A program made the position numbers and the translations under genes. DNA of 64,000 nucleotides, taken from positions 83,347 to 147,346 of the forward strand of contig JADJZU010000004.1 of NCBI GenBank assembly GCA_016715625.1. The letters are read 5' to 3'. The DNA is from Bacteroidota bacterium (lineage in GTDB: Bacteria > Bacteroidota > Bacteroidia > Chitinophagales > LD1). This document shows positions 46,396 through 56,355 of the stretch, piece by piece (position 1 is the first letter of the stretch; every line of letters starts with the position of its first letter). Under the pieces are notes generated by a model that had not been told where the DNA came from, made no database searches, and was given only the letters and a program-made list of their open reading frames with translations.

Positions 46396-49170
46396 ATGAA
46401 GAATCACATTCTGCAGCTGTTTAATATACGTAAGAGTGAGGCTTGGTTGGTCAGTAATCTCTTTTGGATGCAGTTTTTTCAGGGAGTAGGTGTGGCGGTT
46501 TTTAATACTGTGGCCTTCGCTATGTTTCTGGAACATTTTTCGGTAAACGAACTCCCCAAAGTATATCTGTTTTCCGCCTTACTGCTTTGGCTTACCGGGT
46601 TTCTATACAGCAAGTTTGAACATGCACTTTCTGTAAAAGTGTTGGCACTGGGGGTTATCATTTTTGTATCGGCCAGTATCCTGTTTTTCCGAATGGAGCT
46701 GATGCTTACCAATGCACCGCTCTTTCTCTTTCTGATGTTCAGCTGGTATTATGTGATTTATCTCTTGACCAATTTAGAGTTTTGGGGAATTGCCGCCCTC
46801 CTCTTTGATATCCGGCAAAGCAAACGCCTGTTTGGTATGATTGGTGCCGGAGATATTCCTGCAAAATTGATAGGGTATTCGGCTGTTCCCATACTCGTAA
46901 AGTTTACACAAAACGAAAACGTATTGCTCATCTCTGTTGTTTCGGTGTTGCTGTCACTCGTTTTTTATTACCGCCTTCATCGGGCCGGCAAGTTAGATAT
47001 TCAGGTAGCCCATGCGCATGAACACCACCATGCTCATGCAGAGCATGCCACCTCGAGTGTAAGAGATATTGCAAAAAGTTTTTTTGGAAACAGAATGATT
47101 GCTACAGTAGCCTTGCTCTCATTCATTGTAGTCACTTGTGTAACCATCATTAGTTTCTCCTTCTACTCAGAAATAAAATTAGAGTCAAAAACAGATGAAC
47201 AGTTAGCCGCTTTCATAGCCATGTTTTATGCCGGTGGGCGGGTGTTGGCCATTGTTATCCGGTTGGTGCTTACAGGTAGATTGACTAATCTGCTTGGCAC
47301 AAAGGGTTCTCTGCTTATTAGCCCCGTTATTCTGTTTGTATTTTTAGTAGCTATTATTTTTCTGCCGTTCATCACGCACCATGAGCATACGGTCATATAC
47401 ATTTTTGGGCTCATGGCCATCATCACTGAAGTATTAAAAACATCTTTGCAGGATCCCGTGTTCCTCTCATTGATGCAGCCATTGGCTTCTCACCTGCGAT
47501 TGAAAGGGCATACGATTGTAAAGGGAGTGATGGACCCCTTTGCCTTGGCATTTAGTGGTTTTATGCTGTTTAGTTTATTACAGTTTTCAGGCAAGGTCGA
47601 TCTTTTTTTGCTAAGCTATTTACTGTTTACGCTGCTCATTGTTTGGGTTGTTATGATTTACGTAGTCGATAAGGAGTATGTGCGAACTTTGGTAACTGCT
47701 CTCAATAAACGATACTCTGTAGGACAGGAGATAAACCTCAACGATGCAAAAACCTATCAGGTGTTGCAGCAGAAAGTGCAGACAGGGGAGGTAGGTGAGG
47801 CTATTTATGTACTTTACCTGGCCGACAAGAATTACGAAGAGGATAAAAATGATTTGGTTTTGATGGCGCTTGGGCACCCGAAGGAAGAAGTGCGAATGCA
47901 GGCTTTACGACTGGCGGAACGCAGGCGGATTGGTGCGGCACTTCCCAAGATAGAAGAAATCATTTCCAACAGGACGGATGTGAGTTTGTTACCGGAAGCG
48001 GTAAAAGCAAAATGCATGTTGCAGCCGGATGAGCTGGAAAACTTTGATGAGTTTTTTGATGAAAAAGATACCCGACTCATGAAGGCCGCTATCACGGGTT
48101 TTATGAGTAGCGGAGGAATTAATGCAGTGGTAACTGCCGGTCAGAAATTACTTGCATTGATAGCGTCTTCTGTTGCCTCAGAAAGAAAGGCAGCTGCGGA
48201 AATTATTGGCGATTTGGGTATTCAGTCCTTTTATAAACCACTCCTCCGGTTATTGAGCGATGAAAATGAAGAAGTGGTAAAAGCCACTATTGCAGCGGCT
48301 GGCAGAGTGAAAAATGCGAAATTGGTTAAGCCGCTTCTCCGGTTTTTTATACAAAGGAAGTTTGAACGATTGGTATTGGAAGCGCTACAAGATTCAGGAG
48401 CAGTTGCCGTGCATGATATTCGCGAATTGCTCCTCCATAGCAGATTGACCCATCAACAGATGTCGAAACTGATATTGCTCAGTGGCCGAATTGAAGACCA
48501 CCAATCGGTAAAGATGCTGGATGAATTACTATGGTCAAGACCGGAGTATCGGATGGATATTTTGCACGCCTTGAGTTTGTCGCAGTTTCGTGCAGGTGAG
48601 CAAGACCGAAAAAAATATTTGGAACTCATTCATCTTTACCTTGATAAAGCCGTTGTGGTTCATTTTATGATAGAGGAATCTGCGAAGCATAGCACCGCAA
48701 AAATATTGGTGGATGCTTTACATCTGGAGCTAAATCATTTGCGCGATTCGCTGTTACAAATGTTTGCTTTTCTCTATGATAGAGACAAAATGATGCGTGC
48801 AAAAAGTGCTTTTCAAATGAAGCGCAGCGATAGCATTGCTAATGCACTGGAGGTGATTGAGATTGAAGTGCCCAAAGAAATTTCATTGCTTTTTATCCGC
48901 CTTTTTGAATCGGGTGATGTGGCTGAAAAGTGCCGTGTGCTGGAACGTAACCATAAATTGGGAATGACATTTGAAAAAGTGATGGACGAGATTTTTGCCG
49001 GACAGGCGTATCATTTTCACCGTTGGACAAAGGCAACAGCCCTGCACGCATTAATCTTTTACAAAGGAGCCGATAGGAAAAAATGGCTCGATGTAGCAGC
49101 CACTGAAACAGATGTGATGCTTCAGGAAACAGTGCAGAAAATAAGGCATGAAACTTTAACGGGCGCTTAG
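46396..49170 (+). CDS. Nucleotide-transporter-like membrane protein fused to HEAT repeats
   Basis: A 924-residue protein in two parts. Residues 1-430 are a twelve-helix membrane domain that resembles NTT/Npt-type or MFS carriers (FWMQFFQGVGVAVFNTVAFAMFLEHF, then RMIATVALLSFIVVTCVTIISFSFY). A His-rich loop lies near residue 210 (HAHEHHHAHAEH). Residues 450-920 are soluble and helical, with HEAT-like repeats (VRMQALRLAERRRIGAALPKIEEI; ASERKAAAEIIGDLGIQSFYKPLLRLLSDENEEVVKATI is a longer unit at about 595-640). Substrate unknown. It begins 5 nt after meaB and is probably cotranscribed. Its end overlaps a convergent gene by 4 nt. Confidence 0.75.
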   Translation: MKNHILQLFNIRKSEAWLVSNLFWMQFFQGVGVAVFNTVAFAMFLEHFSVNELPKVYLFSALLLWLTGFLYSKFEHALSVKVLALGVIIFVSASILFFRMELMLTNAPLFLFLMFSWYYVIYLLTNLEFWGIAALLFDIRQSKRLFGMIGAGDIPAKLIGYSAVPILVKFTQNENVLLISVVSVLLSLVFYYRLHRAGKLDIQVAHAHEHHHAHAEHATSSVRDIAKSFFGNRMIATVALLSFIVVTCVTIISFSFYSEIKLESKTDEQLAAFIAMFYAGGRVLAIVIRLVLTGRLTNLLGTKGSLLISPVILFVFLVAIIFLPFITHHEHTVIYIFGLMAIITEVLKTSLQDPVFLSLMQPLASHLRLKGHTIVKGVMDPFALAFSGFMLFSLLQFSGKVDLFLLSYLLFTLLIVWVVMIYVVDKEYVRTLVTALNKRYSVGQEINLNDAKTYQVLQQKVQTGEVGEAIYVLYLADKNYEEDKNDLVLMALGHPKEEVRMQALRLAERRRIGAALPKIEEIISNRTDVSLLPEAVKAKCMLQPDELENFDEFFDEKDTRLMKAAITGFMSSGGINAVVTAGQKLLALIASSVASERKAAAEIIGDLGIQSFYKPLLRLLSDENEEVVKATIAAAGRVKNAKLVKPLLRFFIQRKFERLVLEALQDSGAVAVHDIRELLLHSRLTHQQMSKLILLSGRIEDHQSVKMLDELLWSRPEYRMDILHALSLSQFRAGEQDRKKYLELIHLYLDKAVVVHFMIEESAKHSTAKILVDALHLELNHLRDSLLQMFAFLYDRDKMMRAKSAFQMKRSDSIANALEVIEIEVPKEISLLFIRLFESGDVAEKCRVLERNHKLGMTFEKVMDEIFAGQAYHFHRWTKATALHALIFYKGADRKKWLDVAATETDVMLQETVQKIRHETLTGA

Positions 49171-49637
49171 AGACTTCCTTTTTGAGCAATACCTATCTGA
49201 TTCAATTTTCCGGACTCGAACCAACAACTGAGTGTGTAATTGGCCAGTTCATATTCAATGTAGCCGTTGTTGTAACTTACTACCGGTTTACCAAGCAACC
49301 GCTTGATATCGGAACTATACATGCCGAATTTTAAATTGTTTGGAAGCTTCCCCGTAAAATTACCATACACAGCACTGCCGCTATAAATATGAATTTCGCT
49401 TAGCACTCCGCTACGCAATATCAGTTCGATACCTGAATTGGACAGATAGTGCGTTTCATTAGCCATTTCGCATTTAAAGTTCGACTTTAAATCTTTTAAC
49501 TCTTGGCTCGCGGCACCTTTACCTAAAAATAGGGTAAGTACATCCCCCTCATATACCGAGGTATTTTGCGCCACTGAGTAACTGCATAGCAAAGTAACGA
49601 CTATAGCCACCGATACAACACGTATTTTATTATTCAT
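49167..49637 (-). CDS. Small secreted protein of unknown function
   Basis: A 156-residue exported protein with a clear signal peptide (MNNKIRVVSVAIVVTLLCSYSVA). The mature part alternates short strands and turns (GIELILRSGVLSEIHIYSGS, VVSYNNGYIEYELANYTLSCWFE) and looks like a small beta-rich domain; I do not recognise the family. The stop overlaps the convergent transporter gene by 4 nt. Confidence 0.65.
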   Translation of the reverse strand: MNNKIRVVSVAIVVTLLCSYSVAQNTSVYEGDVLTLFLGKGAASQELKDLKSNFKCEMANETHYLSNSGIELILRSGVLSEIHIYSGSAVYGNFTGKLPNNLKFGMYSSDIKRLLGKPVVSYNNGYIEYELANYTLSCWFESGKLNQIGIAQKGSL

Positions 49638-49717
49638 AACAGGGTTTTAAAGTGCTAAATGTAAATGCTTATCCACTAAAAAAGAATTTCTTTTTATGCG
49701 AAAAGAACTTTCTTTAG

Positions 49718-50095
49718 ATGCGTAAAATAAATTGTATGGAATTGAAATTGAATAAACCTTTTGCCGGCTATCATTTGCTTATGATTTTATCAGCGGTAGA
49801 CGGTGAATTTTTTGCCAAAGAAGATTTAGTGATTAAGAAATGGATTGAGAAAGAAATGCCGCTCCATGTTAATCTGGATCCCGAAATTGAAATTTTGAGC
49901 GCACTGAAGAAGGAAGACTATATGCTGCATTTTCAAAAGTGCATGGCCGATTTTTATGAAGACACCACCGAAGAAGAACGGAATGACTTTTTGCAATACG
50001 CCATACAACTTACCAAGGCGGTTCAACCCATTACCCCTGAAGAGAATATTTTTATTGATGAGCTCTTTAACGAGTGGACCGAGACTCAGATTTAA
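49718..50095 (+). CDS. TerB-like helical protein
   Basis: A 125-residue all-helical cytoplasmic protein. The pattern GYHLLMILSAVDGEFFAKEDLVIKKWI...FYEDTTEEERNDFLQYAIQLTKAVQPITPEENIFIDEL matches the TerB/DjlA-N fold, including the acidic residues after the first and penultimate helices. An internal ATG at 49736 (MELKLNKPF) is an alternative start. It is 32 nt upstream of the Kir channel gene. TerB domains appear in metal- and membrane-stress contexts, but the role here is unknown. Confidence 0.7.
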   Translation: MRKINCMELKLNKPFAGYHLLMILSAVDGEFFAKEDLVIKKWIEKEMPLHVNLDPEIEILSALKKEDYMLHFQKCMADFYEDTTEEERNDFLQYAIQLTKAVQPITPEENIFIDELFNEWTETQI

Positions 50096-50127
50096 TTCTG
50101 TACCCGGTCCGAACCCGCTAAGGCAAT

Positions 50128-51093
50128 ATGGGTATCATCAGAAATATTATTGATCGCAAAAAACCCGGTGAAGATATTGGTCTTGACCATGGGGGACAGC
50201 GTGGGAGGCAGCGTACGGTCAACGCTGATGGCAGCTACAACATGGAGCGCATCACCGGTAATTGGTTTGGCAACTCTACCGTTTTTCATTGGTTGATTAC
50301 CACTTCATGGTCGCATTACTGGTTGGCCGCATTTAGTTTTTATGCCGTTATGAATGTGTTGTTTGCCGCTCTTTATTACTGGATTGGTGTGGAATCGCTG
50401 AGTGGGATCCGTGGCGAAGATGAGGTCACTAAATTCCTATACTGCTTTTTTTTCTCAGCCCAGTCATTCACCACTGTGGGTTATGGCGGCATTCATCCCA
50501 TCGGAAAGTTGACGAATATACTCGCTGTAATGGAGGCCTTTACGGGATTGATGACTTTTGCCTTGACCACCGGAACTTTGTACGGTCGATTTTCAAAACC
50601 GGTATCGCGAATCAAGTACAGTAGCAAAATCATTATTGCTCCTTTCAAGGGGGCTTCGGCTATGCAGTTTATGGTGGCCAATGAGTTGAATACTACCTTG
50701 ATGGAAATGGAGGTTAGAGTAAATGTTAGTTGGATGGAGGAGGACAATGCGGGAAGTCCGATCAGGAGGTTTCAGCAGGTGAAGCTGGAGTTTGATAAAA
50801 TAGCAATGTTCCCTACCAGTTGGGTAATTAACCACCCGATAGATGAAGAAAGTATATTGTATGGTAAGTCTTTAGAAGACATCCATAAAATGGACTTCGA
50901 AGTGTTTGTTTTATTAAAGGGCTTTGATGATGTGTTTTCTCAAACCATTTATAGCCGGCAGTCCTATATAGCCTCACAGTTTGTGTTTGGTGCTACGTTC
51001 AAGCGTCCGTTTTATGTGAACGAGAATGGCAAACTTATGATGGATCTCACCAAGGTAGGAGATTATGAGCCTGCATCTGTGGTGCTGCATTAA
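50128..51093 (+). CDS. Inward-rectifier-type potassium channel (KirBac-like)
   Basis: A 321-residue channel. An N-terminal slide helix, outer helix (about 64-86), pore helix with filter TVGYGG at 116-121 and inner helix (about 128-152) are followed by a cytoplasmic immunoglobulin-like Kir domain (about 165-310). The latter contains FMVANELNTTLMEMEVRVNVSW and TSWVINHPIDEESILYG. Length and order match KirBac proteins. The filter ends in Gly instead of Asp, as in some KirBac members. The stop overlaps the convergent lysA stop by 4 nt. Confidence 0.9.
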   Translation: MGIIRNIIDRKKPGEDIGLDHGGQRGRQRTVNADGSYNMERITGNWFGNSTVFHWLITTSWSHYWLAAFSFYAVMNVLFAALYYWIGVESLSGIRGEDEVTKFLYCFFFSAQSFTTVGYGGIHPIGKLTNILAVMEAFTGLMTFALTTGTLYGRFSKPVSRIKYSSKIIIAPFKGASAMQFMVANELNTTLMEMEVRVNVSWMEEDNAGSPIRRFQQVKLEFDKIAMFPTSWVINHPIDEESILYGKSLEDIHKMDFEVFVLLKGFDDVFSQTIYSRQSYIASQFVFGATFKRPFYVNENGKLMMDLTKVGDYEPASVVLH

Positions 51094-52328
51094 TCCAGGG
51101 GTACTTCCAGTTGGTTTCTGAGCAGGTCATCTAGTGTTTCTCGCTGGCGAATGAGGTAATCTTTGCCTTTATGTATTAAAACTTCTGCCGGCCTGAAACG
51201 TGAATTGTAGTTACTGCTCATGGTAAACCCATATGCTCCGGCATTTTGAAATGCAATCACATCGCCCTCTCTCACTTCACTCATTTTCCGGTCCCATCCA
51301 AAAGTGTCGGTTTCACAGATGTAGCCCACTACGGTATAAATGCGTGGTTTGCCGCCCGGATTGCTCACATTTACCATGTGGTGATACGAGTTATAAAACA
51401 TAGGGCGAATCAGGTGATTAAGCCCTGAATCTACCCCTACAAACACGGTGGCTGTGGTTTGCTTAATTACATTGACTTTTGCCAGAAAAGTGCCACTCTG
51501 GCTCACCAAAAACTTTCCCGGTTCAAACCATAATTCCAGATCTCTTCCATAGCTTTTGCAAAAATCTTTAAAGCTATACGTAAGCTTTTCTCCCACTTCC
51601 TGTATGTTGGTATAATAGTCATCTGGCTTGTAGGGCACTTTAAATCCGCTACCAAAGTCGATGAATTCCAAATCAGGGAAATGATCGGTTACTTCAAATA
51701 GAATTTCTGCAGCCCGAAGAAATACATCTACGTCCAGTATGTCGCTGCCGGTGTGCATGTGCAGGCCGTTGACACGAATGTTTTCGCTTTTAATCACGCG
51801 TTCCAAATGGCGCATTTGGTAAATGGATATACCAAACTTGGAATCAATATGTCCGGTGGAGATATTGATATTGCCGCCCGCCATCACATGCGGATTGATG
51901 CGAACGCAAACCGGAACTGTATTGCCATACTTGTGCCCGAATTGTTCCAGAATAGAGATGTTGTCAATGTTTATCTGTACACCTTCTTTTACCGCCAAAT
52001 CAATTTCCTCCATACTCACGCAGTTGGGGGTGTAAATAATGTCCTTTGGCGCAAATCCCGCCTGCAGGCCCACCCACACTTCTTGTATGGAGACGGTATC
52101 GAGTCCCGCACCAATATTCTTGAAGAACCGCAATACGTTGATATTGTTCAACGCTTTGCAGGCAAATTTTATTCGTGTATTGGCACCGCTGAAGGCCGTT
52201 TTCAATTCCTGATATTTCATTTCCATCACCCCCGTATCATATACATATAATGGGGTGTCATACTTTTCACAAAGTTGACTGATTGGAACGCCTCCAATGT
52301 GGTAAACATCGTTCTCAAATTGTAGCAT
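51090..52328 (-). CDS. lysA: Diaminopimelate decarboxylase
   Basis: The PLP enzyme that converts meso-diaminopimelate to lysine, the last step of the pathway. The 412-residue protein has the PLP lysine at Lys58 (FACKAL), GLHMHTGSDI and the Gly-rich phosphate site (FGSGFKVPY), and the CETDTFG active-site motif near residue 340 contributed across the dimer. It is a single gene with a 159-nt divergent region upstream that contains a palindrome. Confidence 0.95.
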   Translation of the reverse strand: MLQFENDVYHIGGVPISQLCEKYDTPLYVYDTGVMEMKYQELKTAFSGANTRIKFACKALNNINVLRFFKNIGAGLDTVSIQEVWVGLQAGFAPKDIIYTPNCVSMEEIDLAVKEGVQINIDNISILEQFGHKYGNTVPVCVRINPHVMAGGNINISTGHIDSKFGISIYQMRHLERVIKSENIRVNGLHMHTGSDILDVDVFLRAAEILFEVTDHFPDLEFIDFGSGFKVPYKPDDYYTNIQEVGEKLTYSFKDFCKSYGRDLELWFEPGKFLVSQSGTFLAKVNVIKQTTATVFVGVDSGLNHLIRPMFYNSYHHMVNVSNPGGKPRIYTVVGYICETDTFGWDRKMSEVREGDVIAFQNAGAYGFTMSSNYNSRFRPAEVLIHKGKDYLIRQRETLDDLLRNQLEVPLD

Positions 52329-52435
52329 AGCTCATTTTTTAGGAGCGGTGAATATAACAGCAACAAAGTAAGTGGCATGCAGCAGGGCATACAAAAACTA
52401 ATCCTGATTTTAAATTCATAAGGTGTAACTTATGC

Positions 52436-52452
52436 TTTACGTGTTACGTAAA
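52436..52452. promoter_or_regulatory. Palindromic operator-like site in the lysA divergent region
   Basis: A perfect inverted repeat TTTACGT-GTT-ACGTAAA lies between the divergent lysA and the 225-residue secreted protein gene, next to partly repeated GTGTAAC/GTGTTAC copies. It could be a dimeric repressor site controlling one or both genes. Identity of the regulator unknown. Confidence 0.4.
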
Positions 52453-52487
52453 CTATTCTGTATTATGAAGGAAAGGAACCTGAAATT

Positions 52488-53165
52488 ATGAAGGCCATCT
52501 ATAGTAGCATTGTATTTCTGATTGCATTCACCGCAGTAAATGCACAATCGTTACTTCCATACGATTCTGCCACCGCTAAAATTACCTACCGGTATTCTAT
52601 CAAGCGCGATAAGCGCTTGGCAAATGATGCCACCTATAAAATTGTTCAGGATTGGTTTGAACAGAACAGTTGCGAGTTTAAGCGTTGCAATCTGAATCAG
52701 TACAGTTGCGTATCGCAGAACGTAAATATCAAAAACCTGGCTGAAGTAGAAAAGGTATTCTCCAATGCCTCCCCCCTGCAATCCATTGATCCGGAGTCTA
52801 ATCGCATTACCGGAAAAGTAAGTTTGAAGTATACGGGGGATGCGCTGGGAATCTTAAAAGTGCTTTATGTGGAGTATTTTATGATTGTAACGGTGAATGA
52901 AAAAAGCATCGATTGCCAGATCACGGATATTCGCTACAACCACTTTAATCCTAAATCCTTTCTGCTGCAGCGCATCAATAACTGGTCCGACTTTACTTCG
53001 CTGGAGCCGGTGAATACGTTAGAATATTTGGACCAGAACCAAAAGTGCGGCAGCGACTTTAGTAAGTTTGCCTGCTTTCTGAATGAGGATGTAGAGAAAC
53101 TATACAGCCATTTGGGCAATTACGTAAAAAGTGCGAAATCGCTATCGCTGAATACAACTCCATAG
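52488..53165 (+). CDS. Secreted protein with a DUF4468-like appearance
   Basis: A 225-residue exported protein with a signal peptide (about 1-19, MKAIYSSIVFLIAFTAVNAQ). The mature domain begins like the small TBP-fold DUF4468 proteins of Bacteroidota (TAKITYRYSIKRDKRLANDATYKIVQDWF) and contains NRITGKVSLKYTG and VNEKSIDCQITDIRYNHF. I suggest this only as a similarity. It lies 39 nt upstream of the peptide transporter gene and could be cotranscribed. Confidence 0.65.
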   Translation: MKAIYSSIVFLIAFTAVNAQSLLPYDSATAKITYRYSIKRDKRLANDATYKIVQDWFEQNSCEFKRCNLNQYSCVSQNVNIKNLAEVEKVFSNASPLQSIDPESNRITGKVSLKYTGDALGILKVLYVEYFMIVTVNEKSIDCQITDIRYNHFNPKSFLLQRINNWSDFTSLEPVNTLEYLDQNQKCGSDFSKFACFLNEDVEKLYSHLGNYVKSAKSLSLNTTP

Positions 53166-53204
53166 TTTTGCTGATTATCTATCAGGAAAACTTTTCTTTG
53201 TTAA

Positions 53205-54746
53205 ATGACTCTTGAAATCTTAATCATTGCCATCGGTGCGCTATTCAGCACCATTATGATTGGTGTTACTTTTTTCATCAATCGTGCTAATCACCCTAAG
53301 GCCTTGTGGATGCTCTTTTTTACCGAAATGTGGGAGCGATTCTCCTTTTATGGTATGCGGGCATTGCTCATGTTATACATGACTCAGGTTTTGTTTTTTT
53401 CAGACAAAGACGCTAATCAGCAGTATGGAGCTTACAATGCTTTGGTGTATACGATGCCACTCATTGGCGGGTGGATTGCCGACAAACTGCTTGGATTTCG
53501 AAAATCTATTTTCCTGGGTGGTATTTTAATGGCTATCGGCCATTTGGTTTTGGCGATTCCCTCGAGCACCACTTTTTTTCTGGGGCTTGGCTTTTTGATT
53601 TCTGGGAACGGTTTTTTTAAGCCAAACATCAGCAGCCTGTTGGGTAAATTTTACGAGGAAAATGATGTGCGCAAAGATGCCGGCTATTCTATTTTTTATA
53701 TGGGTATAAACATTGGTGCGTTTTTAGGAAGTGCAGCGTGTGGCTATCTGGGTCAAAAAATTAACTGGCATTATGGCTTCGGATTGGCTGGTCTGCTCAT
53801 GGTGTTGGGCTTAATTGTTTTTGCCTTGTTTCAAAAGGTGCTGGAAAACAAGGGCCACTCCCCAGTGCCCCACGCAATGGAAAAACGTTTATATGGATGG
53901 AAGCAGGAACATTGGTTATATCTTTTGGGTTTTGCGTTGGTGCCGCTGGCATTGCTCCTGGTAAAGTTTTATCAGGTGACCAATTACATTATGGTGCCAC
54001 TCGGCATTGCCGCAGTGGTTTATATTGTATGGATGGGGATGCAATATGAGAGAGAGATGCGCGAAAAACTATGGGCCTGCACCTTGCTTATATTTTTCAG
54101 TATTGTGTTTTGGGGTTTTTATGAACAAAGCGGAGGTTCGTTAAATCTGATGGCACTGCGCAACGTGGATATGCGCGTTGGGGATAATCTACTGCCTTCC
54201 GCTATGGTGAACAACTCTATCAATCCGTTTTATATCATCTTATTGTCGCCCTTGTTTGCTGTAATGTGGAAGTGGCTAAACAGAAATAATGCCGAGCCTG
54301 GCACTCCATTGAAATTCGGAATCGCCTTTTTGCTGCTGGGGATGGGTTATTACCTGTTTACTATAGGTGGAAAGGTGGGTGCCGCAACCGGCCTCATGCC
54401 GCTCATTTATTTTGCAGGCGGCTATTTGCTTATCACATCCGGAGAGTTATTCCTTTCTCCCATCGGTCTTTCTATGGTGACCAAACTATCGCCTGCACAA
54501 ATGGTAGGTTATATGATGGGCGTATGGTTTTTGGCTTCAGCGTTCGGCCACGATTTGGGTGGATGGATTGGTGCACAAATGTCTATTCCCGAAGCGCACG
54601 CAGATGGTAGTTTGTTTACAGCAGCCGAATCTTTGCCTATCTACATGAATGGTTGTTATCAGATATCGATGATTTCGCTCGGTGGAGGTGTCTTGATTAT
54701 TGCCAGTTCGTTCCTGGTTAAAAAATGGATGCACGGAGTAAAATAA
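53205..54746 (+). CDS. Proton-dependent oligopeptide (POT/PTR2) transporter
   Basis: A 513-residue major-facilitator protein for proton-coupled uptake of di- and tripeptides. The ExxERFxxYG proton-coupling motif is in the first helix (EMWERFSFYGMRALL), and the PTR2 signature (DKLLGFRKSIFLGGI, GNGFFKPNISSLLG, DAGYSIFYMGINIGAFLG) is present. Fourteen hydrophobic segments fit the bacterial POT pattern. In a cell with several secreted proteases it would import their products. Confidence 0.93.
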   Translation: MTLEILIIAIGALFSTIMIGVTFFINRANHPKALWMLFFTEMWERFSFYGMRALLMLYMTQVLFFSDKDANQQYGAYNALVYTMPLIGGWIADKLLGFRKSIFLGGILMAIGHLVLAIPSSTTFFLGLGFLISGNGFFKPNISSLLGKFYEENDVRKDAGYSIFYMGINIGAFLGSAACGYLGQKINWHYGFGLAGLLMVLGLIVFALFQKVLENKGHSPVPHAMEKRLYGWKQEHWLYLLGFALVPLALLLVKFYQVTNYIMVPLGIAAVVYIVWMGMQYEREMREKLWACTLLIFFSIVFWGFYEQSGGSLNLMALRNVDMRVGDNLLPSAMVNNSINPFYIILLSPLFAVMWKWLNRNNAEPGTPLKFGIAFLLLGMGYYLFTIGGKVGAATGLMPLIYFAGGYLLITSGELFLSPIGLSMVTKLSPAQMVGYMMGVWFLASAFGHDLGGWIGAQMSIPEAHADGSLFTAAESLPIYMNGCYQISMISLGGGVLIIASSFLVKKWMHGVK

Positions 54747-54748
54747 CA

Positions 54749-56275
54749 CTACGGATGCTCTGCCACTTCCAATCGTTCTGTAACCTGTATAGCCTTATTA
54801 TTCATTGCATACAGAACTCCTTTTTCCAGGTTCATTGATTTCAAAAAAGCAAGTGCTTCTTCCTTGTTTTGAACCATTCGGATATTTCTGCCAGCATAAA
54901 AAACAAGTTGCGGACTTGGTTCTTCATGCATCAAAAAAGCAGTTTCATTCAGCGATGTGTTTTTGTGGATGTAAAGGCCGTTACTTTTGTCGGCAATGGA
55001 AGAGTTCTTGTTGATGAAATGAAACTGCACTATCAGCAGCAGCACAGTGATCACCAAACCCGCCCGAAGCATATTGGGCGACACCGCTCCGCTTTTTTTA
55101 ATCTTATCATACAAGATGCCTAAGAGCACGCTAAAAAAAAGAGAAGCATACAATGCTGTAAAATCGTGCACCGAATAATTTAAGAAGAAGACGTGCATCA
55201 ATGCCACCGGCATCACGCTTAGCCAGATAAACCGATATCCGTTTTCACTGAATATAATTTTCAGTTTCTTCCTGCTGATTGCCAGCCAAATAAACAAACC
55301 AATGAGGAGGTATACTACGATATAGTTTACAAAATAGTTATACATTATAGTTTTTGCGTACCATAGATAGGAGAACAAGAAATGAAACAAACCATGGTCT
55401 GTTTCAGCTACACTACCCCGCACTAAATATCGACTCAGCATTTCTTCTACATAAGCACCCAATCCGTTTATTTGAGCGTACTGATAAACGATTAACCGGA
55501 CGAGAAGAATAGTAACCAGAATGGTAATCCAGATGATAACCCGAAAACCACGGATATCACGAACATGCAGCAAGGAATAAACCAAAACCCCTACTGCAAA
55601 GAATGCCCCTAGCCAGGAGGTGTAGAGCATAAGTGCCAAGACCAGTGTGTAGAAGAAAATATACTTGAGGGAATAAAATTTTTGACGAACAATCATCTTT
55701 AGCGTAGTGTATACGCCTATTACAAAAAGTGTTTGAACGGCCATGTCGCTCATGTAAACATTTCCCTGAAACCACAGCGTTACCGGTAAAAAAATATAGA
55801 TGATGAATGCTACGATGGCGCTTCTGTAAGGCATGGCACGCGCTCTGCTAAAACTAAGGAGGCAAACCGTAAAGTATACAAACAACCCGCTTATGAAATG
55901 AAGGCAAAGATTAAACACCTGCAGCGGCAATACATCCGGTCGGATATGCAGCAATTTAAAAACGAAAAAGGGAGCGTAATAGGCAAAAGGCGGGTGGCTT
56001 ACGTAATAGTAGTTCCCGTTTTTGTCAATCATCTTTCCGCTTTGGTTAGCGTAATTATTGATAGCCTTATCGGCTGCATGGTGATAGGTCATTACGGGAT
56101 TATATCCATAGCTCCCAATGTCGTTATCGTACCAGATTTGCATAATACGAAGCGAAACAGCCGTACAGAATTCATGATGGTTGGAAAGCGGGCGATTGAG
56201 TTGGGGCAGACGCACCACCACACTGAGCAGAAATATGCCGAGCAAAATGGGTAAGGTGCGTTTAATAAAATCCAT
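54749..56275 (-). CDS. GT-C-like (glycosyltransferase family 39) membrane protein
   Basis: A 508-residue polytopic membrane protein. Acidic and charged residues follow the first helix (LPQLNRPLSNHHEFCTAVSLRIMQIW), as in PMT/ArnT-type GT-C enzymes that use polyprenyl-phosphate sugars. About ten more helices and a soluble C-terminal end (LVFYAGRNIRMVQNKEEALAFLKSM) follow. The specific acceptor is unknown. It converges on the POT gene with a 2-nt gap. Confidence 0.7.
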   Translation of the reverse strand: MDFIKRTLPILLGIFLLSVVVRLPQLNRPLSNHHEFCTAVSLRIMQIWYDNDIGSYGYNPVMTYHHAADKAINNYANQSGKMIDKNGNYYYVSHPPFAYYAPFFVFKLLHIRPDVLPLQVFNLCLHFISGLFVYFTVCLLSFSRARAMPYRSAIVAFIIYIFLPVTLWFQGNVYMSDMAVQTLFVIGVYTTLKMIVRQKFYSLKYIFFYTLVLALMLYTSWLGAFFAVGVLVYSLLHVRDIRGFRVIIWITILVTILLVRLIVYQYAQINGLGAYVEEMLSRYLVRGSVAETDHGLFHFLFSYLWYAKTIMYNYFVNYIVVYLLIGLFIWLAISRKKLKIIFSENGYRFIWLSVMPVALMHVFFLNYSVHDFTALYASLFFSVLLGILYDKIKKSGAVSPNMLRAGLVITVLLLIVQFHFINKNSSIADKSNGLYIHKNTSLNETAFLMHEEPSPQLVFYAGRNIRMVQNKEEALAFLKSMNLEKGVLYAMNNKAIQVTERLEVAEHP

Positions 56276-56355
56276 GGGGTAAACTGCTACTACGCGAATG
56301 TGGCAATTAACGAATGAAAAACAAAAGTGTTCGGTTGGTTAACCTAATACTTCGG

